Of a DNA stretch of 64,000 nucleotides, positions 31,983 through 40,100 are shown in pieces. The stretch comes from Bradyrhizobium mercantei (lineage in GTDB: Bacteria > Pseudomonadota > Alphaproteobacteria > Rhizobiales > Xanthobacteraceae). The DNA lies in the NCBI RefSeq assembly GCF_001982635.1, contig NZ_MKFI01000005.1, positions 789,519 to 853,518 on the forward strand, in the 5' to 3' direction. Under the pieces are notes generated by a model. That model was not told the DNA's origin. It worked only from the letters and a program-made list of their open reading frames with translations, and searched no databases. The stretch's first letter is position 1. Every line of letters begins with the position of its first letter. A program made the position numbers and the translations under genes.

Positions 31983-33653
31983 ATGACCTATCCCGGCGAA
32001 CAATATTATCCCAAGGGCGTGCAGTGGAGCGACGAGATCACGCGCGGCACGCTGCCGGACCTGCTCTCGAATGCCGCCGCCGAGTTCGGCGCGCGCCCGG
32101 TGCTCGAATTCCGCGACCGGCAGATCAGCTACAGCGAACTCGAGGCCCTGGTCGAGACCGCGGCCGCCGCCTTCCTGCGGGCCGGCTACGGCAAGGGCAC
32201 CTCGGTCGCGCTGTTCCTCGGCAATTCGCCTGACCATCCGATCAACTTCTTCGGTGCGCTCAAGGCCGGCGCCCGCATCGTGCATCTGTCGCCGCTCGAC
32301 GGCGAGATCGCGCTGTCGCACAAGCTGTCCGATTCAGGCGCCCGCGTGCTGGTCACCAGCAACCTCTCGGCGCTGCTGCCGACTGCGCTGAAGTTCCTCG
32401 CCAAGGGTTTGCTCGACCGCCTCATCGTCTGTGAGGACGACAATTGGGGCAAAGTCGGCACGCCGCAAACCGCGCTGCCGGATAATCCCGCCATCATCAC
32501 GCACCGGCAGTTCATCGACGGCGCGACCAAACCGGCGCAATGGCCCGCGGTCGATGTCGAGGACGTGGCGCTGCTGCAATATACCGGCGGCACCACCGGC
32601 CTGCCCAAGGGCGCCATGCTCAGCCACGGCAATCTCACCGCGGCGGTGTCGATCTACGATGTCTGGGGCAAGCCCGGGCGGCTCGAGCGCAACGCGATCG
32701 AGCGTGTGATCTGCGTGCTGCCGCTGTTTCACATCTATGCGCTGACCGTCGTGCTGCTGTCGGTGATCCGGCGCGGCCATCTGATCTCGCTGCATCAGCG
32801 CTTCGATGTCGAGGCCGTGATGCGCGACATCGAGGTCAAGCGCGCGACGGTGTTCCCCGGCGTGCCGACGATGTGGATCGCGATCGCCTCGCTGCCCGAT
32901 CTCGACAAGCGCGATCTCTCCTCGCTGGTGGTCGCGGGCTCCGGCGGCGCGCCGCTGCCGGTCGAGGTCGCCAAGATCTTCGAGCGCCGCGTCGGCATGA
33001 AGCTGAAGAGCGGCTGGGGCATGACCGAGACCTGCTCGCCCGGCACCGGCCACCCGAAGGAGGGGCCGGAGAAGCCGGGCTCGATCGGGCTGATGCTGCC
33101 CGGCATCGAGATGGACGTGGTGTCGCTGGAGGATTCCACCAAGGTGATGCCGGTCGGCGAGGTCGGCGAAATCCGCATCCGCGGCCCGAACGTCACCAAG
33201 GGCTACTGGAACCGGCCGGCCGAGACCGCCGAAGCCTTCGTCGGCGACCGCTTCCTGACCGGCGACATCGGCTACATGGACGCCGACGGCTATTTCTACC
33301 TGGTCGACCGCAAGAAGGACATGATCATCTCCGGCGGCTTCAACGTCTATCCGCAGATGATCGAGCAGGCGATCTACACCCATCCCGCCGTGCAGGAGGT
33401 GATCGTGATCGGGATTCCCGACGATTACCGCGGCGAGGCGGCCAAGGCCTTCATCAAGCTGCGCGACGGCGAGAAGACGTTCTCGATCGACGAGCTGCGC
33501 GCCTTCCTCACCGGCAAGGTCGGCAAGCATGAATTGCCGGCCGCCGTCGAATTCGTCGACGAGCTGCCGCGCACCCCGGTCGGCAAGCTGTCGCGTCACG
33601 AATTGCGCCAGCAACAGCCGAAGACATCTCAAGCAAAATCAATCGTTCAATAG
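31983..33653 (+). CDS. pimA: Acyl-CoA ligase (AMP-binding), dicarboxylate/long-chain type
   Basis: A 556-residue adenylate-forming ligase. The ATP motif YTGGTTGLPKGAM is near residue 199, the A5 motif GWGMTETCSPGT near 340, LTGDIGYMDADGYF near 420 with the hinge DRKKDMIISGGFN, and the catalytic Lys in PVGKLSRHEL near 534. The early segment LPDLLSNAAAEFGARPVLEF is typical of the FadD/PimA group. It would activate medium-chain dicarboxylic or fatty acids for the surrounding dehydrogenases and PimF. The ATG at 31983 has no clear ribosome site but fits the family start. Confidence 0.9.
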   Translation: MTYPGEQYYPKGVQWSDEITRGTLPDLLSNAAAEFGARPVLEFRDRQISYSELEALVETAAAAFLRAGYGKGTSVALFLGNSPDHPINFFGALKAGARIVHLSPLDGEIALSHKLSDSGARVLVTSNLSALLPTALKFLAKGLLDRLIVCEDDNWGKVGTPQTALPDNPAIITHRQFIDGATKPAQWPAVDVEDVALLQYTGGTTGLPKGAMLSHGNLTAAVSIYDVWGKPGRLERNAIERVICVLPLFHIYALTVVLLSVIRRGHLISLHQRFDVEAVMRDIEVKRATVFPGVPTMWIAIASLPDLDKRDLSSLVVAGSGGAPLPVEVAKIFERRVGMKLKSGWGMTETCSPGTGHPKEGPEKPGSIGLMLPGIEMDVVSLEDSTKVMPVGEVGEIRIRGPNVTKGYWNRPAETAEAFVGDRFLTGDIGYMDADGYFYLVDRKKDMIISGGFNVYPQMIEQAIYTHPAVQEVIVIGIPDDYRGEAAKAFIKLRDGEKTFSIDELRAFLTGKVGKHELPAAVEFVDELPRTPVGKLSRHELRQQQPKTSQAKSIVQ

Positions 33654-33662
33654 GAGGATCCG

Positions 33663-34853
33663 ATGGATCTCGCTTTCACCAAGGAAGAGATAGCGTTTCG
33701 CGAGGAGGTGCGTGAGTTCTTCAAGAACAACGTGCCGCCGGAGACCCGGCGCAAGCTGCAGGAAGGCCGCCATCTGTCGAAGGACGAGATGGTCACCTGG
33801 TGGCGCATCCTCAACAAGAAGGGCTGGGGCGTCACCCATTGGCCGAAGGAACATGGCGGCACCGGCTGGACCACCGTGCAGCACTACATCTTCAACGAGG
33901 AGCTGCAGTCCTATCCCGCACCGCAGCCGCTCGCCTTCGGCGTCAGCATGGTCGGCCCGGTCATTTACACCTTCGGCAATGAGAAGCAGAAGAAGGAATA
34001 TCTGCCGCGCATCGCCAGCGTTGACGACTGGTGGTGCCAGGGCTTCTCGGAGCCGGGCTCGGGTTCTGACCTCGCGTCGCTGAAGACCACGGCCGAGCGC
34101 CGCGGCGACAAATGGATCATCAACGGCCAGAAGACCTGGACCACGCTCGCCCAGCACGCCGACATGATCTTCTGTCTCTGTCGCACCGACAAGAACGCGA
34201 AGAAGCAGATGGGCATCTCCTTCATCGTGTTCTCGATGAAGTCGAAGGGCGTCACCGTGCGTCCGATCCAGACCATCGACGGCGGCCACGAGGTCAACGA
34301 AGTGTTCTTCGACGATGTCGAGGTGCCCTACGAGAACCTGATCGGCGAGGAGAACAAGGGCTGGGATTACGCCAAATTCCTGCTCGGCAATGAGCGTACC
34401 GGCATCGCCCGGGTCGGCGTCTCGAAGGAGCGGCTGCGCCGCATCCGCGCGCTGGCCTCCAAGGTCGAGTCCGGCGGCCGTCCCGTCATCGAGGATCCGG
34501 CGTTCCGCGAGAAGCTCACGGCCTGCGAGATCGAGCTGAAGGCGCTCGAGCTGACCCAGCTTCGCGTCGTCGCCGACGAGGGCAAGCACGGCAAGGGCAA
34601 GCCCAATCCGGCGTCCTCGGTGCTCAAGATCAAGGGCTCGGAAATCCAGCAGACCACGACCGAGCTGTTGATGGAGATCATCGGTCCGTTCGCCGCGCCC
34701 TATGACGAGCACGGCGACGCCGGCTCGAACGAGAGCATGGATTGGACCGCGCAGATCGCGCCGAGCTACTTCAACAATCGCAAGGTCTCGATCTACGGCG
34801 GCTCCAACGAGATCCAGCGCAACATCATCAGCAAGGCCGTCCTGGGGCTTTGA
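33663..34853 (+). CDS. pimC: Acyl-CoA dehydrogenase, large-type subunit
   Basis: A 396-residue flavoprotein. WCQGFSEPGSGSDLASLKT (near residue 120) and NGQKTWTTLAQHADM are the FAD/substrate signatures, and the C-terminal SIYGGSNEIQRNI is the second family signature. The gene begins nine bases after the ligase stop, just downstream of AGGAGG, and is followed by a second, different acyl-CoA dehydrogenase. In R. palustris the pair PimC/PimD forms a heteromeric pimeloyl-CoA dehydrogenase. Electrons would pass to ETF, which is not encoded here. Confidence 0.9.
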   Translation: MDLAFTKEEIAFREEVREFFKNNVPPETRRKLQEGRHLSKDEMVTWWRILNKKGWGVTHWPKEHGGTGWTTVQHYIFNEELQSYPAPQPLAFGVSMVGPVIYTFGNEKQKKEYLPRIASVDDWWCQGFSEPGSGSDLASLKTTAERRGDKWIINGQKTWTTLAQHADMIFCLCRTDKNAKKQMGISFIVFSMKSKGVTVRPIQTIDGGHEVNEVFFDDVEVPYENLIGEENKGWDYAKFLLGNERTGIARVGVSKERLRRIRALASKVESGGRPVIEDPAFREKLTACEIELKALELTQLRVVADEGKHGKGKPNPASSVLKIKGSEIQQTTTELLMEIIGPFAAPYDEHGDAGSNESMDWTAQIAPSYFNNRKVSIYGGSNEIQRNIISKAVLGL

Positions 34854-34856
34854 TCC

Positions 34857-34889
34857 TCTCCCTCTCCCCGCATTTGCGGGGAGAGGTGA
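34857..34889. repeat. Short CTCTCCCCGC/GCGGGGAGAG hairpin
   Basis: Perfect inverted repeat CCTCTCCCCGC-ATTT-GCGGGGAGAGG in the gap between pimC and pimD. It lacks a T-run, so it is more likely an mRNA-stabilising or attenuating hairpin than a terminator. Confidence 0.7.
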
Positions 34890-34934
34890 CGAGGTCCCGG
34901 TTTCGGTGACGACTTTCAGTTTAAGGGAACGAAC

Positions 34935-36080
34935 ATGGATTTTGATCTGTCCGAGGAGCAGCGGCTTCTCAAGGAAAGCATCGACGGGCTTCTGACCGAT
35001 GCCTACGACTTCGATGCGCGCAAGAAGTACATGAAGGAGAAGGGCGGCTGGAGCCAGGCGCTCTGGGGCAAGCTCGCCGAGCAGGGCCTGCTCGGTCTGC
35101 CCTTCGCGGAGACCGACGGCGGCTTCGGCGCCGGCGCGGTCGAGACCATGATCGTGATGGAAGCGCTCGGCAAGGCGCTGGTGGTCGAGCCTTATCTCGC
35201 CACCGTGGTGGTCGCCGGCGGCTTCCTGCGCCATGGCGGCTCGGCCGAGCAGAAGGCCAAGTACATCCCGGGCATCATCGACGGCAGCAAGACCTTCGGC
35301 TTCGCCCAGCTCGAGAAGAATTCGCGCTACGACCTGTTCGACGTCGTGACCACGGCCAAGAAGAAGGGCGATGGCTGGGTGATCGACGGCGAGAAGTTCG
35401 TCGTGCTCAACGGCGAGAACGCCGACACGCTTATCGTGACCGCGCGCACCAAGGGCGGCCAGCGCGACAAGTCCGGCATCGGCGTGTTCCTGGTCCCGGC
35501 GAATGCCAAGGGCGTCACCAAAAAGGGCTATCCCACCCAGGACGGCCTGCACGCGGCCGACATCACCTTCACCAATGTCGAAGTCGGTGCTGACGCTGCG
35601 ATCGGCGATCCCGAGAACGGCCTGCCCCTGATCGAGCGCGTGGCTGATGAAGCCCGCATTGCGCTGTGCGCGGAAGCGGTCGGCGCGATGGACGAGTCGC
35701 TGAAGGAGACCGTCGAGTACATCAAGACCCGCAAGCAGTTCGGCGTTGCGATCGGCTCGTTTCAGAGCCTGCAGCACCGCGCCGCCGACATGTTCGTGGC
35801 GCTGGAGCAGGCCCGCAGCATGTCGATGTTCGCGACCATGGCGTCGGATTTCAGCGATGCCAAGGAGCGTTCGTCCGCGGTCGCGGCGGCCAAGGTGCAG
35901 GTCGGCAAGTCGCTGAAGTTCGTCGGCCAGCAGTCGATCCAGCTTCACGGCGGTATCGGCATGACCATGGAAGCCAAGATCGGCCACTACTTCAAGCGGC
36001 TGACCATGATCGAGAACACGCTCGGCGACACCGACTACCACCTCCGTCGCGTCAGCGAGGGCGGCGGGTTGCTGGCGTAA
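34935..36080 (+). CDS. pimD: Acyl-CoA dehydrogenase, small-type subunit
   Basis: A 381-residue acyl-CoA dehydrogenase-fold protein with an N-terminal helical domain (MDFDLSEEQRLLKESIDGLL), a middle beta-domain (GFAQLEKNSRYDLFDVVTT in place of the usual signature 1) and a C-terminal domain (RKQFGVAIGSFQSLQHRAAD near 268, QSIQLHGGIGMTMEAKIGHY near 330). Its signature 1 is degenerate, as expected for the accessory partner of a heteromeric dehydrogenase. It presumably forms a complex with the 33663-34853 product to oxidise dicarboxyl-CoA esters. The start ATG follows AAGGGAACGAAC. Confidence 0.88.
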   Translation: MDFDLSEEQRLLKESIDGLLTDAYDFDARKKYMKEKGGWSQALWGKLAEQGLLGLPFAETDGGFGAGAVETMIVMEALGKALVVEPYLATVVVAGGFLRHGGSAEQKAKYIPGIIDGSKTFGFAQLEKNSRYDLFDVVTTAKKKGDGWVIDGEKFVVLNGENADTLIVTARTKGGQRDKSGIGVFLVPANAKGVTKKGYPTQDGLHAADITFTNVEVGADAAIGDPENGLPLIERVADEARIALCAEAVGAMDESLKETVEYIKTRKQFGVAIGSFQSLQHRAADMFVALEQARSMSMFATMASDFSDAKERSSAVAAAKVQVGKSLKFVGQQSIQLHGGIGMTMEAKIGHYFKRLTMIENTLGDTDYHLRRVSEGGGLLA

Positions 36081-36088
36081 CCACCACT

Positions 36089-36203
36089 GTCATTGCGAGC
36101 GTAAGCGAAGCAATCCATCTCACCGCGTTGGGAAAGATGGATTGCTTCGTCGCTTCAGCGCAAAATTGCTGTGCAATTTTGTCGCGAGCTCCTCGCAATG
36201 ACG
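36089..36203. repeat. Palindromic intergenic repeat, family B
   Basis: GTCATTGCGAGCGTAAGCG, GAAGCAATCCATC and the matching GATGGATTGCTTCGTCGC, ending CTCGCAATGACG. An inner GCAAAATTGCTGTGCAATTTTG hairpin near 36158-36179 is unique to this copy. It lies between pimD and the SDR gene. Confidence 0.87.
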
Positions 36204-36230
36204 CTCGAAACAAACAGGGAGGCAACAACA

Positions 36231-37004
36231 ATGAAAAACACCCCGTTCGATCTCACCGGCCAGGTTGCGGTCATCACCGGCTCGAGCCGCGGCATCGGGC
36301 GCTCCTCGGCGGAGTTGCTCGCAAAACTCGGCGCCAAGGTCGTGATCTCCTCGCGCAAGGCGGACGCCTGCCAGGAGGTCGCCGACGGCATCAAGAAGGC
36401 CGGCGGTGACGCGCTCGTCATCCCCTGCAACATCGCGCGCCGCAATGAGGTCGAGGGGCTGGTCTCCGGTACGATCAAGCACTACGGCAAGATCGACATC
36501 CTGGTCTGCAATGCCGCGGTCAATCCCTATTACGGCCCGCTGCTCGACATCACCGACGAGGCCTTCGACAAGATCATGGGCTCCAACGTCAAGAGCAACA
36601 TCTGGCTCTCCGCGCTGGCGATCCCGCAGATGGCCGAGCGCGGCAAGGGCTCGGTCGTGATCATCTCCTCGATCGGCGGCTTGCGCGGCTCGACCGTGAT
36701 CGGCGCCTACGGCATCTCCAAGGCGGCGGACTTCGCGCTGTGCCGCAGCCTCGCCGGCGAATGGGGGCCGAAGGGCGTGCGGGTCAATTGCGTGGCGCCC
36801 GGGTTGGTGAAGACCGATTTCGCCCGCGCGCTGTGGGAGGATCCGGACAATCTGAAGCGCCGCACCGCGTCGACGCCGCTGCGCCGTATCGGCGAGCCCG
36901 ACGAGATTGCAGGCGCGGTGGCCTATCTCGCCTCCGACGCGTCGACCTTCATGACCGGCCAGACCATCGTGGTCGACGGCGGCGTGACGACGGCAGCGAC
37001 GTAG
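36231..37004 (+). CDS. SDR-family oxidoreductase
   Basis: A 257-residue classical short-chain dehydrogenase: TGSSRGIG (residues 16-23), NAAVNPYYG near 93, catalytic Ser in IISSIGGLRG near 142, YGISKAAD with catalytic Tyr and Lys near 158-162, and the C-terminal GQTIVVDGG. The Ser-Arg after the first strand and SSRKAD after the second suggest NADP(H). The ATG at 36231 is chosen because AGGGAGG lies upstream; the frame from 36171 runs into the family B repeat. It is the last gene of the pim-type cluster and may reduce or oxidise a hydroxyacyl intermediate; the substrate is unknown. Confidence 0.87.
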   Translation: MKNTPFDLTGQVAVITGSSRGIGRSSAELLAKLGAKVVISSRKADACQEVADGIKKAGGDALVIPCNIARRNEVEGLVSGTIKHYGKIDILVCNAAVNPYYGPLLDITDEAFDKIMGSNVKSNIWLSALAIPQMAERGKGSVVIISSIGGLRGSTVIGAYGISKAADFALCRSLAGEWGPKGVRVNCVAPGLVKTDFARALWEDPDNLKRRTASTPLRRIGEPDEIAGAVAYLASDASTFMTGQTIVVDGGVTTAAT

Positions 37005-37048
37005 CGCGGGATACCTCTACGAAGTCGTACTCGATCGCACCACAATCG

Positions 37049-37137
37049 CGTCATGCCCGGGCTTGTCCCGGGCATCCACGTCTTTGGCGGTTTCTGCGAG
37101 CAAGACGTGGATGGCCGGGACAAGCCCGGCCATGACG
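37049..37137. repeat. Palindromic intergenic repeat, family C
   Basis: CGTCATGCCCGGGCTTGTCC with the complementary GGACAAGCCCGGCCATGACG, plus inner arms CCACGTCTT/AAGACGTGG. It lies between the convergent SDR and metZ genes. The other copy is at 3720-3809. Confidence 0.87.
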
Positions 37138-37154
37138 AGCTTTTCGTACTCGCC

Positions 37155-38348
37155 TCAGACCTGCTCCAGCGCCCGCTCGAAATCCTCGATCAGATCGTCG
37201 GGATGCTCGAGCCCGGCGGAGAAGCGAATAAAGCCCTCGCTGATGCCGAGCTCGGCGCGGGCCTCCGGCGCCAGGCGCTGATGCGTCGTGGTCGCGGGAT
37301 GCGTGACCAGGCTCTTGGCATCGCCGAGATTGTTGGAGATGCGCGAGATCTTCAGCGCGTTGAGGCAGCGGAACGCGCCGGCCTTGCCGTCCTTGACCTC
37401 GAAGCCGACCAGCGTCGAGCCGGCGCCCATCTGCTTCTTCACCGTTGCGGCCTGCGGATGATCGGGGCGGCCGGGATAGACCAGCCGCGTGATCTTCGGA
37501 TGCTTCGCCAGCGCCTCGGCGATCTTGGCCGCGTTCTCGGTCTGCGCGCGGACGCGGACGCCGAGCGTCTCCAGCCCTTTCAGCAGCACCCAGGCGTTGA
37601 ACGGCGACAGCGAGGGGCCGGTCTGGCGCATGAAATTATGGATGTGCTCGGCAATGAAGGCCTCCGACGACAGGATGACGCCGCCGAGACAGCGGCCCTG
37701 GCCGTCGATATGCTTGGTCGCGGAATAGACCACGACGTCGGCGCCCAGCGACAGCGGGCTCTGCCAGATCGGCGTTGCGAACACGTTGTCGACGATCAAT
37801 CGGGCGCCACCGCTGTGCGCGATTTTGGCGATCGCGCCGATATCGAGCACGTCGAGCGTCGGATTGGTCGGGCTCTCCAGGAAGAAGGTTTTTGTGTTCG
37901 GCCGCAGGGCGCGCTGCCACTGGTCGAGGTCGAGGCCGTCGACCAGCGTCGTCTCGATGCCGTAGCGCGGCAGCAGGTCCTGCACGACATAGAGGCAGGA
38001 GCCGAACAGCGCCTTCGACGCCACCACGTGATCGCCGGCCTTCAGCGGCGCGAGGATCGCGGTGGTCACCGCGGCCATGCCGGTCGCGGTCGAGCGCGCG
38101 GCCTCCGCGCCCTCGAGCTCGATCATGCGGCGCTCGAACATCGCAATCGTCGGGTTGGAATAGCGCGAATAGATGAAGCCGGGATCCTGGCCCTTGAAGC
38201 GCGCCTCGCATTGCTCGGCGGTGTCGTAGACGTAGCCCTGGGTGAGAAACAGCCCTTCCGACGTCTCCCCGAATTGCGAGCGCAGCGTGCCGCCATGGAC
38301 CAGGCGGGTTTCGGGACGGAAGCGGGCGGTACCTTCAGATTCAGACAT
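37155..38348 (-). CDS. metZ: O-succinylhomoserine sulfhydrylase
   Basis: A 397-residue PLP enzyme of the Cys/Met metabolism family, making homocysteine from O-succinylhomoserine and sulfide in methionine synthesis. The PLP lysine is in YSATKHIDGQGR near residue 211. YSRYSNPTIAMFERRM near 65 and the TGMAAVTTAIL phosphate-binding run near 92 are typical. The ATG at 38348 follows GGAGGTCAC, an excellent ribosome site; a longer frame reaches back into the riboswitch leader and is not coding. A SAM-II riboswitch and terminator precede the gene, which supports the methionine role and explains its control. Confidence 0.94.
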   Translation of the reverse strand: MSESEGTARFRPETRLVHGGTLRSQFGETSEGLFLTQGYVYDTAEQCEARFKGQDPGFIYSRYSNPTIAMFERRMIELEGAEAARSTATGMAAVTTAILAPLKAGDHVVASKALFGSCLYVVQDLLPRYGIETTLVDGLDLDQWQRALRPNTKTFFLESPTNPTLDVLDIGAIAKIAHSGGARLIVDNVFATPIWQSPLSLGADVVVYSATKHIDGQGRCLGGVILSSEAFIAEHIHNFMRQTGPSLSPFNAWVLLKGLETLGVRVRAQTENAAKIAEALAKHPKITRLVYPGRPDHPQAATVKKQMGAGSTLVGFEVKDGKAGAFRCLNALKISRISNNLGDAKSLVTHPATTTHQRLAPEARAELGISEGFIRFSAGLEHPDDLIEDFERALEQV

Positions 38349-38387
38349 GTGACCTCCGAAGTGGCCATTTCCCTCGGAACTGGCCAC

Positions 38388-38422
38388 AAAAAAACCGGCC
38401 TGGAGCAACCTCCACAAGCCGG
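38388..38422 (-). terminator. Riboswitch-controlled terminator ahead of metZ
   Basis: On the minus strand CCCGGCTTGTGGAG-GTTG-CTCCAGGCCGG forms a stem (with a small internal loop) followed by seven Ts, 40 bases before the metZ start codon. The preceding GCCGGGGA can instead pair with TCCCGGC, which takes away the left arm of the terminator. This is the expected expression platform of the upstream SAM-II aptamer. Confidence 0.85.
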
Positions 38423-38440
38423 GATCACACTGTCCCCGGC

Positions 38441-38498
38441 CTGTTTAGCGACTTATTTAACGTGGCTGCAAGCCGGCCGGCTCAAATCACCACGGGAT
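38441..38498 (-). ncRNA. SAM-II riboswitch aptamer
   Basis: Read on the minus strand, the leader contains GTGGTGATTTGAGCCGG, then CCGGCTTGCAGCCACGTTAA, then ATAAGTCGCTAAAC. These are the hallmark blocks of the SAM-II (metA) class: the GTGG/CCAC outer pairing, the TTGCAGCCACG block, TTAAA and the 3' GCTAAA pseudoknot strand. It lies directly before a terminator and metZ, its classic location in alphaproteobacteria. Binding of S-adenosylmethionine should switch metZ off. The divergent dCTP deaminase gene is on the other strand and not part of it. Confidence 0.93.
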
Positions 38499-38636
38499 AA
38501 GTGCAGCTGATATTCCCTCGCGCCCTTTCCGTCAAGACGGTCATCGGATAACCCGTAAAAGCCCATATTTTGGGGCTTGATGGCCCGCCAGAGGTTGATT
38601 TTGGGCCATCTCGAGGGATCGCCAAGGGGCCGCATC

Positions 38637-39743
38637 GTGTCGTTCACGCTGGAAGATGAATCCAACGGAATTCTGCCCGACCGCATGATCGCGGAGATGG
38701 CGGAGGCCGGCCTTATTCTGCCCGCCTATGACTTCGTCGAGAGCCAGATCCAGCCGGCGAGCCTCGACCTCCGCCTCGGCGATATCGCCTACCGCGTTCG
38801 CGCCAGCTTCCTGCCGGGGCCCGATGCCACCGTCGCCGAGCGGATCGACCAGCTGAAGCTGCACGAGATCGATCTGTCCGACGGCGCGGTGCTGGAAACC
38901 AACTGCGTCTACATCGTGCCGCTGCTCGAAAGCCTGGCGCTGCCGCCGGAGATCGTGGCGGCGGCCAACCCGAAGAGCTCGACCGGCCGGCTCGACGTCT
39001 TCACCCGCGTGATCGCCGACGGCACCCGCCGCTTCGACATGATCGGGGCCGGCTATCACGGTCCGCTCTACGCCGAGATCTCACCGAAGACGTTTCCCGT
39101 GCTGCTGCGCGAGGGCTCGCGGCTCAGCCAGGTCCGCTTCCGGATCGGCGAGGCGACGCTTTCCGCCGACGAGCTCGATGCGTTGCATGCTGCCGAGCGC
39201 CTGGTCGATGCTGACAACGCCGATCTCACCCATGGCGTCGCACTGTCGGTCGATCTCTCCGGCGAGAGCTCGGGCGGCTTCGTCGGCTATCGCGCCAAGC
39301 GCCACACCGGCGTGGTCGATGTCGATCGCCGCGGCGGCTATGCGGTCGACGATTTCTGGGAGCCGATCAAGGCGCGGCCCGACGGCAGCCTCATCCTCGA
39401 TCCCGGCGAGTTCTACATCCTGGCTTCCAAGGAGGCGGTGCAGGTGCCGCCGGATTACGCCGCGGAGATGGTGCCGTTCGATCCGCTGGTCGGCGAATTC
39501 CGCGTCCACTATGCCGGTTTCTTCGATCCCGGCTTCGGCTATGCCGGCGCCGGCGGCAAGGGCGCGCGCGCCGTGCTCGAAGTGCGCTCGCGCGAGGTGC
39601 CGTTCATTCTCGAGCACGGCCAGATCGTCGGCCGTCTCGTCTATGAGCGCATGCTCGAGCGTCCCGACGCGCTCTACGGCCAGCGCATCGGCTCGAACTA
39701 TCAGGCGCAGGGCCTGAAGCTCTCGAAGCATTTTCGCGTGTAG
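38637..39743 (+). CDS. 2'-deoxycytidine 5'-triphosphate deaminase
   Basis: A 368-residue protein of the long alphaproteobacterial dCTP deaminase family, which looks like two Dcd/dUTPase-like halves. The family marks are QPASLDLRLGD near residue 40, NPKSSTGRLDVFTRVI near 117 and the second-half block GYAGAGGKGARAVLEVRSRE near 300. It makes dUTP from dCTP for thymidylate synthesis. The start GTG at 38637 follows AAGGGG by seven bases and gives the usual length; ATG at 38580 and TTG at 38577 would add about 20 residues (ARQRLILGHLEG) not typical of the family. Divergent from metZ, it shares the promoter space with the riboswitch leader. Confidence 0.85.
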   Translation: MSFTLEDESNGILPDRMIAEMAEAGLILPAYDFVESQIQPASLDLRLGDIAYRVRASFLPGPDATVAERIDQLKLHEIDLSDGAVLETNCVYIVPLLESLALPPEIVAAANPKSSTGRLDVFTRVIADGTRRFDMIGAGYHGPLYAEISPKTFPVLLREGSRLSQVRFRIGEATLSADELDALHAAERLVDADNADLTHGVALSVDLSGESSGGFVGYRAKRHTGVVDVDRRGGYAVDDFWEPIKARPDGSLILDPGEFYILASKEAVQVPPDYAAEMVPFDPLVGEFRVHYAGFFDPGFGYAGAGGKGARAVLEVRSREVPFILEHGQIVGRLVYERMLERPDALYGQRIGSNYQAQGLKLSKHFRV

Positions 39744-39758
39744 CGATATTCTCTGCCC

Positions 39759-39862
39759 CGTCATCCTGAGGTGCGAGCGGAGCGAGCCTCGAAGGATGCA
39801 TCGGCCACCAGCCGGGCCGTGCATCCTTCGAGGCTCGCAAGAGCTCGCACCTCAGGATGACG
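39759..39862. repeat. Palindromic intergenic repeat, family A
   Basis: CGTCATCCTGAGGTGCGAGC at the left and CTCGCACCTCAGGATGACG at the right form nearly perfect outer arms, with CCTCGAAGGATGCA inside. It is the best-preserved of the three family A copies and the first part of a 357-bp gene-free stretch (39744-40100). Confidence 0.9.
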
Positions 39863-39932
39863 GGATCAATCGTCCTTGCCCCGGACTGCGCTTCGCTGCA
39901 TCAGGGCTCCGATCCTCGCCATCATTCTCCGC

Positions 39933-40034
39933 CGTCATTCCCCGCGAAAGCGGGGAATCCAGTACGCCGCGGCCTCTCGATTGAAGACGACTGCCTCTGG
40001 AATACTGGATCGCCCGATCGAGTCGGGCGATGAC
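39933..40034. repeat. Palindromic intergenic repeat, family D
   Basis: CGTCATTCCCCGCGAAAGCG, CCAGTACGCCGCGGCCTCTC and GGAATACTGGATCGCCCG, ending GGGCGATGACA. It is the second half of the gene-free stretch after the deaminase gene; nothing else is seen there. Confidence 0.87.
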
Positions 40035-40100
40035 ACCGTGTGTGTTGCGCCGTCGCTTCGGCGATGACACATTCCGGCAAACAACAAATCGGGAGTGAAC

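Noticed and set aside
33639..36041. 800-codon open frame on the minus strand opposite the two acyl-CoA dehydrogenase genes
   Set aside because: It mirrors real genes with clear motifs; high GC at third positions leaves the opposite frame open. The translation is low-complexity (Arg, Asp, Ala, His, Leu).
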